Shown: piece after piece, positions 18,400-27,987 of the stretch
How the letters are laid out: every line of letters begins with the position of its first letter
Numbering within the stretch: the first letter of the stretch is position 1
Assembly (NCBI GenBank): GCA_033762625.1
Contig: JANRLI010000003.1
Coordinates: forward strand, 62,001 to 126,000
Reading direction: 5' to 3'
Length of the DNA stretch: 64,000 bases
Origin: Alphaproteobacteria bacterium
GTDB lineage: Bacteria; Pseudomonadota; Alphaproteobacteria; UBA9219; RGZA01
The notes under the pieces: model-generated
What the model saw: only the letters and a program-made list of their open reading frames with translations
Told to the model about the DNA's origin: nothing
The model's database searches: none
Position numbers and translations under genes: made by a program

Positions 18400-19521
18400 T
18401 TAAACACGCATCGGCATCAGCACATAAAGTGCGCTGGCATCCGACACATCTTGAACGATGGTAGGAGATGCTGCATCGGCCATGCTGAACCGCGCCCCTT
18501 CGCCTTCAATTTGTGAAAGGATGTCGAGCAGATAGCGGGCATTGAACCCGATTTCAATTGCTTCACCCTTATAGGAAACTTCCAGTTCTTCAACCGCGCT
18601 GCCAGCTTCGGGACTGCTTGCAGAAAGGGTGAGAAGGTTTTTCGAGAGGGCGATTTTGATCGCGCGGGATTTTTCAGATGAAATGGTCGCAACGCGGTCA
18701 ACCGCATTGGCTAATACTTTGGCAGGAACTTCCAGAACCTTGTCATTACCTGTTGGAATAACGCGCTCGTAATCAGGGAAGGTTCCGTCAATCAGCTTGG
18801 AGGTCATCACCACATTATCAAAGCTGACACGTGCCTTGCTGGCGGAAAGGGCGATGGTAATGTCCGCTGTCGTTTCATCCAGTAGTTTGCGGATTTCAGC
18901 AACAGCTTTACGCGGCAGAATAACGCCAGACATAGCGCCCGCTTCACGCGGAGCAGGCATTTCCAGACGTGCCAAGCGATGACCATCGGTTGCAACAGCG
19001 CGCAGCACCGCCAAATCACCTTTGGTCTTGGTGGTATGGATGTATATACCGTTTAAATAATAACGCGTTTCTTCGACCGACATCGCAAAGCGTGTACGGT
19101 CAATCAATGTTTTGAAATCGGCAGATGATAGGGTGAAGCGATGTTGTAAATCGCCTTCCGACATGGTCGGGAAATCATCAACCGGCAAGCAGCCTAGTTT
19201 GAAGTTGGAGCGACCCGATGACAGCGACATTTGATTGCCGCTATCGGTTGCAGATAATTCCACCTGCGCGCCTTCAGGAAGTTTGCGCACAATGTCGTAA
19301 AGGGTGTGTGCGGGTGCGGTTTTGGAGCCGGGTTTTGAAACTTGCGCCGCGACCTTTTCGGTCATTTCCAAATCCATATCAGTGGCAACAAACGACACAC
19401 CGTCTTTGTCTGCTCGGATAAGGACATTGGCAAGAATGGGGATAGTATTGCGCCGCTCTACCACACTTTGTACGTGACCAAGTGTTTTAAGGAGAACATT
19501 ACGTTCCAGAACAACCTTCAT
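18400..19521 (-). CDS. dnaN: DNA polymerase III sliding clamp, beta subunit
   Basis: A 373-residue beta clamp that holds the replicative polymerase on DNA. The start MKVVLERNVLLKTLGHVQSV and the three repeated clamp folds are clear, with FVATDMDLEM and SVEETRYYLNGIY in the expected places. The end ALYVLMPMRV is the typical C-terminus. The frame extends 17 codons further upstream, but the ATG at 19519-19521 gives the universal N-terminus, so I chose it. It is followed 5 bp later by recF. Confidence 0.96.
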   Translation of the reverse strand: MKVVLERNVLLKTLGHVQSVVERRNTIPILANVLIRADKDGVSFVATDMDLEMTEKVAAQVSKPGSKTAPAHTLYDIVRKLPEGAQVELSATDSGNQMSLSSGRSNFKLGCLPVDDFPTMSEGDLQHRFTLSSADFKTLIDRTRFAMSVEETRYYLNGIYIHTTKTKGDLAVLRAVATDGHRLARLEMPAPREAGAMSGVILPRKAVAEIRKLLDETTADITIALSASKARVSFDNVVMTSKLIDGTFPDYERVIPTGNDKVLEVPAKVLANAVDRVATISSEKSRAIKIALSKNLLTLSASSPEAGSAVEELEVSYKGEAIEIGFNARYLLDILSQIEGEGARFSMADAASPTIVQDVSDASALYVLMPMRV

Positions 19522-19595
19522 GAGGGATCCAATAGAAGAGGAGAGGCGAGAATTACTTCTCTTTCGTAACAAGAGTTTAGCCGATTGGCAAGAGC

Positions 19596-20003
19596 TTATG
19601 CCCAGTTAAAGGTGATGGGCATTTGGACATCAGGGTGCAGGCTTTTATGCACAGGGCAGGCATGGGCTGCATGCTCCAGTTTCTGCCGTGCCTCATCGCT
19701 GACTTTGACGGGAATGGTGATGTGCACGGTCAGCTTGCCGATTTTGCGGGAAGGCAGGGTTGCCATTTCTTTTTCAACCGTGGCGGTAGAACCATCCAGC
19801 GCAATGTCCATTCGCCGTGCCACAATTTCCATGGTGGTAAGGATGCAGGTGCCGAGCGCAGTTGCCACCAAATCAGTTGGCGAAAAGCTGGCCGCCATGC
19901 CCTGATTGTCTTTAGGCGCATCGGTGATGAGCGTTGTGCCCGATGGTTCATGCGTTGCTTCGCAGCGAAGCTGGTTTTTATAGACGATATTGATTTGGAC
20001 CAT
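19596..20003 (-). CDS. OsmC/Ohr-family peroxidase-like protein
   Basis: A 135-residue OsmC-family protein. Both redox cysteines are present: one in LVATALGTCILTTMEI (about 48-63) and the second in HAAHACPVHKSL (about 111-122). Members reduce organic hydroperoxides with thiol cofactors. The family contains OsmC, Ohr and YhfA-like branches; the short, single-domain form here resembles the YhfA/OsmC branch. It lies between dnaA and dnaN on the same strand, an unusual interruption of that pair. Confidence 0.88.
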   Translation of the reverse strand: MVQINIVYKNQLRCEATHEPSGTTLITDAPKDNQGMAASFSPTDLVATALGTCILTTMEIVARRMDIALDGSTATVEKEMATLPSRKIGKLTVHITIPVKVSDEARQKLEHAAHACPVHKSLHPDVQMPITFNWA

Positions 20004-20035
20004 TTAAAGCCCCTGATAATGCTTGCTGTTGCAGC

Positions 20036-21484
20036 TTATTGTTGCAATAGGCGTTTCAACAATTCGACGTCTTCCGACAAGGTCGCATCGCCGCCGCGCA
20101 ATTCTTCGATTTTGCGAACTGCGTGAATAACCGTTGTGTGGTCACGGCCGCCGAATTTACGGCCAATTTCCGGCAATGAACGGGTAGTCAGCTGCTTTGC
20201 CAAATACATTGCAACCTGGCGTGGGCGGGCAACAGCACGTGCACGGCGGGGGGAGTGCATATCTGCCAGCTTCACATTGTAGTGTTCTGCGACCTTCTTT
20301 TGAATTTCTTCGATCGTTACGCGGCGTGATGTTGCACGCAGTAAATCCTGAAGCAGTTCTTGGGTGGTTTCCAAGGTGATAGGGCGGCCAATCAGTTGTG
20401 AATGGGCGATGATACGGTTAAGCGCACCTTCGAGTTCACGGACGTTGGAGGTGATGCGGTGGCCCAAGAATTCCAGAACTTTTTCTGGAACCTGGCATTT
20501 CATGGCTTCGGCCTTGGTATGCAAAATGCCCAAACGCAATTCGTAGCTGGTGGGGTGAAGATCAGCGCATAGACCCCAACCCAAGCGTGAGCGAAGACGT
20601 TCTTCGATCTTTTCCAGATCATGCGGGGATTTATCGGCAGACACAATCACCTGACGGTTTTGGTCAACCAATGTATTAAAGGTATGGAAGAATTCTTCCT
20701 GTGTTGAATCCTTGCCGCTGATGAATTGAATATCATCAATCATTAGCACGTCGATGGAGCGGAATTGTTCTTTAAACGCCATCGTATCTTTGAAACGCAG
20801 GGCGCGCACGAACTGATACATGAACTTTTCAGCCGATAAATACATCACGCGGCGGGCAGGATTGCTTTTGCGGATATGCCAAGCGATGGCGTGCATCAAA
20901 TGGGTTTTACCAAGACCAACGCCGCCATACAGGAAAAGCGGGTTGAAGCTGACTTGATTGGCTTCAGCAACGCGGCGCGCAGCGGCGTAAGCGAGTTCGT
21001 TCGGTTTGCCAACAACGAAGCTTTCGAAGGTGAAGCGCGGGTCAAGCGGGGAAGAAATATCGTCGCGGTCACCAGTAAATCCACCAGCGGTGTTTGAAAG
21101 ACCTGAGGATTGAATAGAAGATGGGCGGGAATTTTTATCTTCGCTGCGCAGGGGTAGGACATTGGCGGCAGGGCGAGAAGTTTCAGCGGAGGTTGTGCTG
21201 TTATTGGTGAGGGCGCTTTCTACAGTGACTTGAATTTCTTTGACCGTAGCATCGACTTCCTGAAACAGGGTCTTAAGCTTATCCAGATAATGGGTATCGA
21301 CCCAATCCTTCATGAAGCGGGTTGGCAGCGTAAGATGGGTTTCAGCGCCCCAATGCTTGCAGGACAAGGGTTCCAGCCAGCGTTTGAAAATGGTCTCACC
21401 AAATTGCTCGCGGATTTTACCCTTTACCATCTCCCATGATGGTGAAGCGGAAACGGAGCTTGGTGATTTAAACGATGACGACAT
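20036..21484 (-). CDS. dnaA: Chromosomal replication initiator DnaA
   Basis: A 482-residue DnaA. Domain I is at the N-terminus ([20 protein letters not shown]), followed by a Ser/Thr-rich linker of about 100-145. The AAA+ domain III has Walker [15 protein letters not shown] and Walker [21 protein letters not shown]. Domain IV contains the DNA-binding signature ([20 protein letters not shown], then [20 protein letters not shown]). The ATG is at 21482-21484. A candidate promoter with a perfect TATAAT lies about 67 bp upstream. The long upstream gap to rpsT may hold replication or cell-cycle control sites. Confidence 0.97.
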   Translation of the reverse strand: MSSSFKSPSSVSASPSWEMVKGKIREQFGETIFKRWLEPLSCKHWGAETHLTLPTRFMKDWVDTHYLDKLKTLFQEVDATVKEIQVTVESALTNNSTTSAETSRPAANVLPLRSEDKNSRPSSIQSSGLSNTAGGFTGDRDDISSPLDPRFTFESFVVGKPNELAYAAARRVAEANQVSFNPLFLYGGVGLGKTHLMHAIAWHIRKSNPARRVMYLSAEKFMYQFVRALRFKDTMAFKEQFRSIDVLMIDDIQFISGKDSTQEEFFHTFNTLVDQNRQVIVSADKSPHDLEKIEERLRSRLGWGLCADLHPTSYELRLGILHTKAEAMKCQVPEKVLEFLGHRITSNVRELEGALNRIIAHSQLIGRPITLETTQELLQDLLRATSRRVTIEEIQKKVAEHYNVKLADMHSPRRARAVARPRQVAMYLAKQLTTRSLPEIGRKFGGRDHTTVIHAVRKIEELRGGDATLSEDVELLKRLLQQ

Positions 21485-21550
21485 ATTTTATTTCTTTCAA
21501 CCAAAAGCAAACATAAAGACTAGACCCAACACTGGGTGCAAGCGAGCGTT

Positions 21551-21578
21551 ATTATATTAACGTCTTATTTAATGGCAG
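21551..21578 (-). promoter_or_regulatory. Candidate dnaA promoter with internal palindrome
   Basis: On the minus strand, CTGCCA (21573-21578) and a perfect TATAAT (21551-21556) are 16 bp apart, about 67 bp upstream of the dnaA ATG. The spacer is framed by ATTAA and TTAAT arms (21556-21560 and 21569-21573), a palindrome with an 8-bp centre. The position would suit a regulator that competes with RNA polymerase. TTAA half-sites resemble CtrA sites, but the spacing is not the classical 7. Confidence 0.45.
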
Positions 21579-22187
21579 GGAGCGCGCGACGATACAAAGG
21601 ATGAAAACGGTGATGCATCTTTATGTCCAGCATGCCCCGTCTTGATTAAAGAGAGCGGCAAAAGAATATGCTGAACACGTTGCATCATAGTGACCTCATC
21701 ATAAAATTAAAACGCGAGCTTCCAACGTTGTCCTTAGTTTCCGGCAAGGGGGAACACTTCAAGTGAAGGTCCAAAAGCACAAATTGTAATACGTTTTAAA
21801 TGTTGGTTTCAAATGGTAGCGAAGCGGTGTCGAAGGAGGGAATGTGCTCGAACAAAAAGGGAAGTGATTTTCAGAAATCATTCCAGTCTTTTTGCCTTTT
21901 GAAAAAATAATCAGCATCAAAAATGCGTATTATTTTTTCTGACAAACCGTCTTAACAAAAACACCTTAGACCACTCGAAAGCCAAACCGCAAGGGGAGAA
22001 AAACGAGAACAAAAATTTTTATTCAAAACAGCATTTTTAGAAAAATTTCAGATTGACAGAAAACCAAAAATCTTCATCGGCCTGAGAAATGCACAGCCGT
22101 GACGTTGAAAAAATTTCTGTTGGACTTTTTGATCAGTTTTTCTGCAAATCTTTTTTGCAGGAGCAAAATATTTTTTTATCTATGCAT
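21579..22187. other. Long AT-rich intergenic region upstream of dnaA
   Basis: About 600 bp between the dnaA promoter and the rpsT terminator contain no credible gene. The part from about 21,890 to 22,180 is AT-rich, with A and T runs and a CTGCAA/TTGCAG inverted repeat near 22142-22160. I find no exact DnaA box (TTATNCACA); the closest is TTATGCATA on the minus strand near 22182-22190, with one mismatch. Origin function is therefore unproven. Confidence 0.4.
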
Positions 22188-22217
22188 AAAAAAACACCGC
22201 TGTGAAGCAGCGGTGTT
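22188..22217 (-). terminator. Rho-independent terminator of rpsT
   Basis: A perfect 10-bp stem (AACACCGCTG with CAGCGGTGTT) with a 5-nt loop sits 36 bp downstream of the rpsT stop. On the minus strand it is followed by a T run. On the plus strand it is followed by TTT only, so it works best for rpsT. Confidence 0.85.
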
Positions 22218-22252
22218 TTTAAACGTATTGAATTCTACTTGGACGTGCAAGC

Positions 22253-22522
22253 TTATGCTTGCTTCAATTTCTTTACGCGGGCGGATAGGCGTGACATTTT
22301 GCGTGCAGCACGTTTTTTCGGGATCATGCCTTTGCTTGCTGCGCGCGCGAGTTCTGGTTGTGCTAAACGAAGCGCTTCTTGTGCTGCTTTGTAATCTTTT
22401 TTTGCAACTGCTTCGTCGATTTTGCGCGTTGCAGTGTGTACGCGGGATTTGCGCGCTTTGTTGCGAGCAGTGCGAACGATGGATTGACGTGCGCGTTTCT
22501 CTGCGGATTTATGGGTAGCCAT
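22253..22522 (-). CDS. rpsT: 30S ribosomal protein S20
   Basis: An 89-residue bS20. The start MATHKSAEKRARQSIVRTAR and the Lys/Arg/Ala-rich helical body (KSRVHTATRKIDEAVAKKD, then GMIPKKRAARKMSRLSARV) are typical. It binds 16S rRNA early in 30S assembly. It stands alone with its own promoter (22561-22589) and terminator (22188-22217). The rpsT-dnaA neighbourhood is common in alphaproteobacteria. Confidence 0.96.
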   Translation of the reverse strand: MATHKSAEKRARQSIVRTARNKARKSRVHTATRKIDEAVAKKDYKAAQEALRLAQPELARAASKGMIPKKRAARKMSRLSARVKKLKQA

Positions 22523-22560
22523 TGGTGTCTTTCTTTCAGTTTAACTGGTCAAGACCGTTT

Positions 22561-22589
22561 TGTATAAAGGGGGTGGCCACCGTCGTCAA
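22561..22589 (-). promoter_or_regulatory. Sigma-70-type promoter of rpsT
   Basis: On the minus strand, TTGACG (22584-22589) and TATACA (22561-22566) have an ideal 17-bp spacing and lie about 40 bp upstream of the rpsT ATG. Five of six and four of six consensus positions match. Confidence 0.6.
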
Positions 22590-22637
22590 CAGCTATATGC
22601 GCCTTGGCTTAGCGCAACTATTAATATGAAGTTGGGC

Positions 22638-22666
22638 TTGGCGATTGCTGGCTGTAATGCTACAAG
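22638..22666 (+). promoter_or_regulatory. Candidate promoter of prs
   Basis: TTGGCG (22638-22643) and TACAAG (22661-22666) are spaced 17 bp apart, about 36 bp upstream of the prs ATG. Each hexamer matches four of six consensus bases. Confidence 0.4.
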
Positions 22667-22701
22667 ATGTGCAGTTATCCCACCTATATATATGAGTGCC
22701 C

Positions 22702-23634
22702 ATGAAGCTGATTGCAGGTAATAGTAACCGTGTTCTAGCTGAAGCGATTGCCAGCCATCTGGGTATGGCGCTGACCAAGGCCGTTGTCCGCCGCTTTGCG
22801 GATATGGAAGTATTCGTTGAAATTCTTGAAAATGTGCGCGGCGAAGATGTGTTTGTTATCCAGCCTACGTCATTTCCAACGAATGATAACTTGATGGAAT
22901 TGCTCATTACGATGGATGCGTTAAAGCGTGGCTCTGCCCGCCGCATTACCGCCGTTGTCCCTTATTATGGTTATGCGCGGCAGGATCGCAAGACGGGGCC
23001 GCGTTCACCCATTTCTGCAAAGCTGGTTGCCAACCTTCTAACTGTTGCCGGCGCTGACCGCATGCTGACCATGGATCTGCATGCTGGACAAATTCAGGGC
23101 TTCTTTGATATTCCGCTTGATAATCTTCATGCTGCGCCTGTGTTCATCAAACACATCAAGCAAACGATGAAAGACCAGAATATTGTTGTGGTTTCGCCGG
23201 ATGTTGGCGGCGTGGTTCGTGCGCGTTCGCTCGCAAAACGGATTGATGCTGACCTTGCGATTATTGATAAGCGCCGCGAACAAGCAGGCGTTTCGGAAGT
23301 CATGAACATTATCGGTGAGGTGAAAGGCAAGGCGTGTATCCTTGTGGATGACATTGCCGATAGCGCCGGAACCCTTTGCAACGCTGCCGTCGCGCTAATG
23401 GATGCCGGGGCAAAATCGGTAAAATCCTATATAACTCATGGGGTTCTGTCCGGGGAGGCCGTATCGCGCGTTAATAAATCTCCGCTGGAAAAGCTGGTAA
23501 TTACTGATAGTATCCTCGCCACTCCCGAGGTGAAAGCCTCTGGAAAAATTGAACAACTGAGCGTTGCTCCATTACTTGCTGAAGCCGTGTTGCGCATCAG
23601 CGAGGAGCGTTCCGTTTCCAGCTTGTTCGAATAA
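22702..23634 (+). CDS. prs: Ribose-phosphate pyrophosphokinase (PRPP synthetase)
   Basis: A 310-residue PRPP synthetase, making PRPP from ribose-5-phosphate and ATP for nucleotide, histidine and tryptophan synthesis. The start [20 protein letters not shown], the ATP-site block [20 protein letters not shown] and [20 protein letters not shown] are diagnostic. The PRPP loop [20 protein letters not shown] is intact. The frame also allows a GTG at 22696; I chose the ATG at 22702. The gene is divergent from rpsT across a 179-bp gap with promoters for both. Confidence 0.96.
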   Translation: MKLIAGNSNRVLAEAIASHLGMALTKAVVRRFADMEVFVEILENVRGEDVFVIQPTSFPTNDNLMELLITMDALKRGSARRITAVVPYYGYARQDRKTGPRSPISAKLVANLLTVAGADRMLTMDLHAGQIQGFFDIPLDNLHAAPVFIKHIKQTMKDQNIVVVSPDVGGVVRARSLAKRIDADLAIIDKRREQAGVSEVMNIIGEVKGKACILVDDIADSAGTLCNAAVALMDAGAKSVKSYITHGVLSGEAVSRVNKSPLEKLVITDSILATPEVKASGKIEQLSVAPLLAEAVLRISEERSVSSLFE

Positions 23635-23725
23635 GAAATCAACTGAGCAATTTTGCAATGTTGGTGCGATACGTGCACCCCTGGAGGTACGGTCGCAAAA
23701 GAAGTGCGTTTAATAGGAGAATAAC

Positions 23726-24460
23726 ATGTCAACGCAAGTTCAAAAAGTAAAAGCAGAAGTACGTGAACGGGCCGGTAAGGGGAATGCTCGTGCGGTGCGT
23801 GCTGAAGGCCGTGTTCCAGCCGTTGTGTACGGTGGTAAGGAAGCGCCTGTGATGATTTCCCTTGAAGAAAAAGTTATCGTTCAGCTAAGCCAGAAGTCGG
23901 GTTTCTTCACCCACCTGATGGACATCGATGCAAACGGCAAGGCTATTCGCGTTATTCCGCGCGATGTGCAGTATGACCCGGTGACAGACCGTGTTGTGCA
24001 CGTTGATTTCTTGCGCGTTACCGCAGGTACATTGGTGCGTGTATTCGTGCCGGTTGTATTCATCAATCAGGATAAGTCACCTGGTTTGAAGCGCGGTGGT
24101 GCATTGAACGTGGTGCAGCATCAAATTCAGCTCAGCTGCTCACCAGAAAAAATCCCTGAAAAAATCACCGTTGATTTGGAAGGCAAGAATATTGGCGATA
24201 CCATCCACTTGGAAGACATCAAGCTTCCAGCAGATGTAACCCCAATTCTTGGCGCGAAAGATACAACGATTGCTTCGGTTGCTGCACCGACTGTTGTTAA
24301 GGAAGAAGAAACAACAACTGCTGCGGCGACAACCGATGCTGCTGCGGCTCCTGCGGCTGGCGCTGCGGGTGCGGCTCCTGCTGCTGCGGCAGCTGGCGCG
24401 AAGCCAGGTGCAGCTCCTGCTGCGGCTCCTGCGGCTGCGAAAGCTCCGGCGAAGAAGTAA
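23726..24460 (+). CDS. rplY: 50S ribosomal protein L25 (CTC form)
   Basis: A 244-residue bL25 of the long CTC/TL5 type that binds 5S rRNA. The N-terminal L25 domain (VREREGKGNARAVRAE-like start, then GRVPAVVYGGKEAP) and C-terminal TL5 beta domain (FLRVTAGTLVRVFVPVVFIN) are present. The last ~55 residues are an Ala/Pro-rich tail ending KAPAKK, a common feature of alphaproteobacterial L25. The ATG has a GGAG ribosome site 6 bp upstream. pth follows after 6 bp, the conserved rplY-pth pair. Confidence 0.95.
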   Translation: MSTQVQKVKAEVRERAGKGNARAVRAEGRVPAVVYGGKEAPVMISLEEKVIVQLSQKSGFFTHLMDIDANGKAIRVIPRDVQYDPVTDRVVHVDFLRVTAGTLVRVFVPVVFINQDKSPGLKRGGALNVVQHQIQLSCSPEKIPEKITVDLEGKNIGDTIHLEDIKLPADVTPILGAKDTTIASVAAPTVVKEEETTTAAATTDAAAAPAAGAAGAAPAAAAAGAKPGAAPAAAPAAAKAPAKK

Positions 24461-24466
24461 CATATC

Positions 24467-25045
24467 ATGTGGCTATTGGTTGGCCTGGGTAACCCTGGTT
24501 CAAAATACCAGCACAATCGTCACAATATCGGCTTCATGGCGGTGGATGAGATCCACCGCCATTTTGCTTTTGGACCTTGGAAGAAGAAATTTCAGGCTGA
24601 AATTGCGGAAGGCAGCATCAAGGGCGTTGAAGAAAAAGTTATTCTGCTTAAGCCCCAAACCTATATGAACTTGTCTGGTGGCAGCGTTCAGGCGGCTGCG
24701 CAGTTTTATAAAATTCCGCTATCCAATATTTTTGTGTTCCATGACGAATTGGATATCGCGCCTGCAAAAGTCAAAATCAAGCAAGGCGGCGGGGCAGGCG
24801 GGCATAACGGCATTAAATCAATTGATGAGCATATGGGCCAGAATTATTGGCGTGTGCGTTTGGGAATTGGCCATCCCGACCCGCAAGCACCCGATAAATC
24901 GGAAATTGTTTCTAATTACGTGTTATCGAATTTTTCCAAGGCCGACTGCGCATTAGTAGAACCACTTTTGGTAAAATGTGCTGAACATGTAGAATTGCTG
25001 TTGGGCGGCAGACATAGCGATTACATCAATAAACTCTTAAGCTGA
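24467..25045 (+). CDS. pth: Peptidyl-tRNA hydrolase
   Basis: A 192-residue Pth that releases tRNA from peptidyl-tRNA drop-off products. The start [20 protein letters not shown] contains the catalytic His of the family (NRHNIGF). [38 protein letters not shown] and [10 protein letters not shown] follow. It lies 6 bp after rplY. Its last 9 bases overlap the convergent deacetylase-like gene. Confidence 0.96.
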   Translation: MWLLVGLGNPGSKYQHNRHNIGFMAVDEIHRHFAFGPWKKKFQAEIAEGSIKGVEEKVILLKPQTYMNLSGGSVQAAAQFYKIPLSNIFVFHDELDIAPAKVKIKQGGGAGGHNGIKSIDEHMGQNYWRVRLGIGHPDPQAPDKSEIVSNYVLSNFSKADCALVEPLLVKCAEHVELLLGGRHSDYINKLLS

Positions 25046-25930
25046 TGCGCGTGGCGCTGCGCTAGGTGTTTGTCCTATGTGTGTTGGGCGCGGCATGCCC
25101 GCCATAAAGCGGTTATAGGTACTTACGCCAAACCCAAGCCGTTCATTATCTGATTGGTTCCGCGCGATATTCTGATGATCACGCGATGTTAATCGTTCTG
25201 GCTGGGTGCTATACACAACTCTGCCCATTTTCATGAGTTCGCTGACCGTAACGGCTTGATAGCCTTGGCTAGTCATGTATCGGTGAAATTCAGGGAATGT
25301 CTGATTGGTTCGTTGCACTGCATTGATGCTCATATTCGCATGGGCAAGATGGATGCTGCCTTCCATTCGTTCACCGTGATGCAGTTGTGGCCGCATAGTG
25401 CCATCAGCAGTGGCATTCCATTGAATAGGGATTAAGCCGGCATTTCTTACAGCTGCCAGCGATGCTTCATTAAAATGGCCCGATGGAAAGCGGAAAAGGT
25501 TTGCACCCATGCGTCTGTCAAAATCGGTCTGTGATAATTGTCCTTTGTCTCTCATATCTCTCAACAGCGCCTTATAGACTTCGCGCGTTGAGTTGATTTC
25601 ATGTGCCATCGCGCGTGGATTGGATGAAAGCAGAGGAAAGTCTGAATGCGAAAAGCCGTGAAAACCGATTTCAAGATTATTGGCAGCGATAAGACGCCGC
25701 GCCGCATCTGGATGCGCAATCATCCATTCGCCTGTTAAAAAGAATGTCGCCTTTGTTCGGGTCGATATCAGGTTATTAATAAGATTATCAGCAACCCCGA
25801 ATTTCCGCATACAGGTTGCGCAGCAATCGAATGTAGGAGCATAAACTCTGGAAGCGGTGGCAACATGATGTACAACGCCAGTTGGGGCGCTAGCAGCTGT
25901 TGGGATGTTAAAGGGCGGAGTTATTGCCAT
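25037..25930 (-). CDS. NodB-like polysaccharide deacetylase-family protein with altered metal motif
   Basis: A 297-residue protein with the layout of carbohydrate esterase family 4. Motif 1, normally TFDDG, is TFDCC (33-37) followed by another Cys at 40. Motif 2, H-x3-H, is present as HGFSH (91-95), and motif 3, RxPxG, is RFPSG (147-151). The last His motif appears as SIHLAHAN. The first Asp (catalytic base) is kept, but the second (metal ligand) is Cys. The Cys could coordinate metal or the protein may have lost activity. No signal peptide is visible, so it may be cytoplasmic or use another route. Convergent with pth, divergent from ychF. Confidence 0.7.
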   Translation of the reverse strand: MAITPPFNIPTAASAPTGVVHHVATASRVYAPTFDCCATCMRKFGVADNLINNLISTRTKATFFLTGEWMIAHPDAARRLIAANNLEIGFHGFSHSDFPLLSSNPRAMAHEINSTREVYKALLRDMRDKGQLSQTDFDRRMGANLFRFPSGHFNEASLAAVRNAGLIPIQWNATADGTMRPQLHHGERMEGSIHLAHANMSINAVQRTNQTFPEFHRYMTSQGYQAVTVSELMKMGRVVYSTQPERLTSRDHQNIARNQSDNERLGFGVSTYNRFMAGMPRPTHIGQTPSAAPRASA

Positions 25931-26021
25931 GTTTAATTATTTAATAAAAAATCAATTTAGCAGATTGCTTTTAACTGTTGATTAATTATGCTGCCGCCCA
26001 CGATAACGTATTGGAGTAGTT

Positions 26022-27128
26022 ATGGGTTTTAATTGTGGAATTGTTGGATTGCCGAATGTCGGAAAGTCCACCTTGTTTAACGCGCTGACCAGTACGCAAG
26101 CAGCTCAAGCAGCGAATTACCCTTTCTGCACGATCGAACCCAATACGGGCCGTGTATCCGTTCCCGATGAACGCATGGAGCAGCTGGCAAAAATTGCAGC
26201 TTCGGTGAAGGTTGTTCCAACCCAGTTGGAATTTGTGGACATCGCCGGATTAGTACGCGGCGCAAGCAAGGGCGAAGGGCTGGGCAATCAGTTTCTTGGT
26301 AATATCCGTGAAGTGGATGCGATCATCCATGTGCTTCGTTGTTTTGAAGATGGCGATATCACCCATGTGGAAGGTTCGGTGGATCCAATCCGCGATGCTG
26401 AAACGGTTGATACCGAATTGATGATTTCCGATATGGATAATCTGGAAAAGCGTTTAACGGCCATCGCCAAGAAAGCCAAAGGCGGCGATATGGAAGCCAA
26501 AACTGCACAGGAAGTGATGGAAGCCGCATTGAAGTTGTTACAAGCCGGTGAACCTGCACGTAAAATGCTTGGCACATTAACGGCAGCGCAAGAACCGCAT
26601 TTCCGTAATCTGCAACTGATTACCGCAAAGCCCGTATTATATGTCTGCAATGTGGAAGAAAGTGCTGCGGCCAACGGCAATGCGCATTCTGCCAAAGTAT
26701 TTGAACGCGCAAAAAATGAAAAAACGCAAGCGGTTGTTATTTCGGCAGCAATTGAAGCAGAAGTTGCACAATTGGGCAGCGATGAAGAAAAGAAAGAATA
26801 TCTAGGCAGTATGGGGTTAACTGAACCCGGTCTGAACCGGATTATTCGTGCGGGCTATGCGCTGCTTAATCTGATTACGTTCTTTACGGTGGGGCCAAAA
26901 GAAACCCACGCATGGACATTGAAGCGTAATTCCAAAGCGCCGCAGGCCGCAGGCGTGATTCATACCGATTTCGAAAAAGGTTTTATCAAGGCCGAAGTGA
27001 TTGACTATGAGAGCTTTGTAAAGCTGGGCGGGGAAGCCGCATGCCGCGATGCAGGAAAACTGCGTATGGAAGGTAAAGATTACATTATGAATGATGGCGA
27101 TATCTGCCATTTCCGCTTTAATGTATAG
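26022..27128 (+). CDS. ychF: Redox-regulated GTPase/ATPase YchF
   Basis: A 368-residue Obg-family P-loop protein. G1 is GLPNVGKSTLFNALTST near residues 8-24, G3 is DIAGLVRGASKGEGLGNQFL near 70-89, and the NVEES region replaces the usual NKxD, in line with the ATP preference known for YchF. A C-terminal TGS domain is present (ITFFTVGPKETHAWTLKRNS). The end NDGDICHFRFNV is diagnostic. The family binds ribosomes and is linked to oxidative stress. Single gene, ATG at 26022. Confidence 0.96.
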   Translation: MGFNCGIVGLPNVGKSTLFNALTSTQAAQAANYPFCTIEPNTGRVSVPDERMEQLAKIAASVKVVPTQLEFVDIAGLVRGASKGEGLGNQFLGNIREVDAIIHVLRCFEDGDITHVEGSVDPIRDAETVDTELMISDMDNLEKRLTAIAKKAKGGDMEAKTAQEVMEAALKLLQAGEPARKMLGTLTAAQEPHFRNLQLITAKPVLYVCNVEESAAANGNAHSAKVFERAKNEKTQAVVISAAIEAEVAQLGSDEEKKEYLGSMGLTEPGLNRIIRAGYALLNLITFFTVGPKETHAWTLKRNSKAPQAAGVIHTDFEKGFIKAEVIDYESFVKLGGEAACRDAGKLRMEGKDYIMNDGDICHFRFNV

Positions 27129-27301
27129 ATATATATGTGGGTAGCCTTTACTTGCCACACGCCTGACATGGCGGGGCCGTAATTTTTTACCATTATTTTT
27201 CTTATAATTTCCATGCGCTCTCTAGTAAAAGCCAGTTTGCCATGCTATTCAAAGCACACTTCTTTTCCCACTACGAAATCTCCCTGAGGAGTTCTGAAAT
27301 C

Positions 27302-27958
27302 ATGGTTCTGTTAAAATCATTTTCCCGCCGCGCGTTTTTTCTAACCTTGGTTGCAGGCTTGATTGCAATTCTAAGTTTTGGCGGTGAAGCCCGCGCTGAC
27401 CAAGCCGATGCTGCCCGCAAATTCATTCAAAACCTTGGTGACAAAGCCATATCAACTTTGGCTGACAAAAGCATAACCCCAGAAGCCGCCGCTAAAACAT
27501 TCCACGACATGCTGGTGAATGATTTCGATTTGGATTTGCTTGGCAAATTTGCCCTTGGCCCATCGGTCTGGAAATCGGCATCGGCAGCGCAGCGTCAGGA
27601 ATATTTGAAGCTATTCGAAAAGCTGGTGGTTCAAATCTATTCCGATCGCTTCAGCCTTTATCATGGTGAAACATGGAAAGTAACCGATGCCAAGGCAGAA
27701 GATGACCGTGATACCTATGTATCAGGCCTTATTATCAAGCCAAACCAATCAGCGCCCGCTGTAAAGGTTGACTGGCGCGTGCGCAATAAAGGTGGCAGAC
27801 AACAGGTAATTGACGTAATTGTTGAAGGCGTCAGCATGACCGTTACCCAGCGTTCCGAATTCTCAGCCGTTATCCAGAAGAGCGGCGGCGACTTTGATGC
27901 ATTCCTTAAAACCTTGCAGGAACGTACCGCGCGCCCACCGGCCGAGCCAAAAGACTAA
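27302..27958 (+). CDS. mlaC: MlaC/Ttg2D-family phospholipid-binding periplasmic protein
   Basis: A 218-residue periplasmic protein of the MlaC (Tol_Tol_Ttg2) family, which shuttles phospholipids between outer and inner membranes. The N-terminus is a signal peptide with a twin-arginine-like SRRAFFL (8-14), a hydrophobic core and a likely cut after ARA (residue 32). The body has VNDFDLDLLGKFALGPSVWK, QEYLKLFEKLVVQIYSDRF and VDVIVEGVSMTVTQRSEF-like blocks. The ATG at 27302 has GAGGAG upstream, so I prefer it over the longer frame from 27242. No mlaA, B, D, E or F lies nearby. A terminator follows directly. Confidence 0.88.
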   Translation: MVLLKSFSRRAFFLTLVAGLIAILSFGGEARADQADAARKFIQNLGDKAISTLADKSITPEAAAKTFHDMLVNDFDLDLLGKFALGPSVWKSASAAQRQEYLKLFEKLVVQIYSDRFSLYHGETWKVTDAKAEDDRDTYVSGLIIKPNQSAPAVKVDWRVRNKGGRQQVIDVIVEGVSMTVTQRSEFSAVIQKSGGDFDAFLKTLQERTARPPAEPKD

Positions 27959-27987
27959 GCCGCACGGTCAGATAATTTAAGTTTTAA

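Noticed and set aside
24127-24668. Long alternative frames across the 3' end of rplY on both strands
   Set aside because: They are produced by the repetitive Ala/Pro codons of the L25 tail, which keep several frames open.
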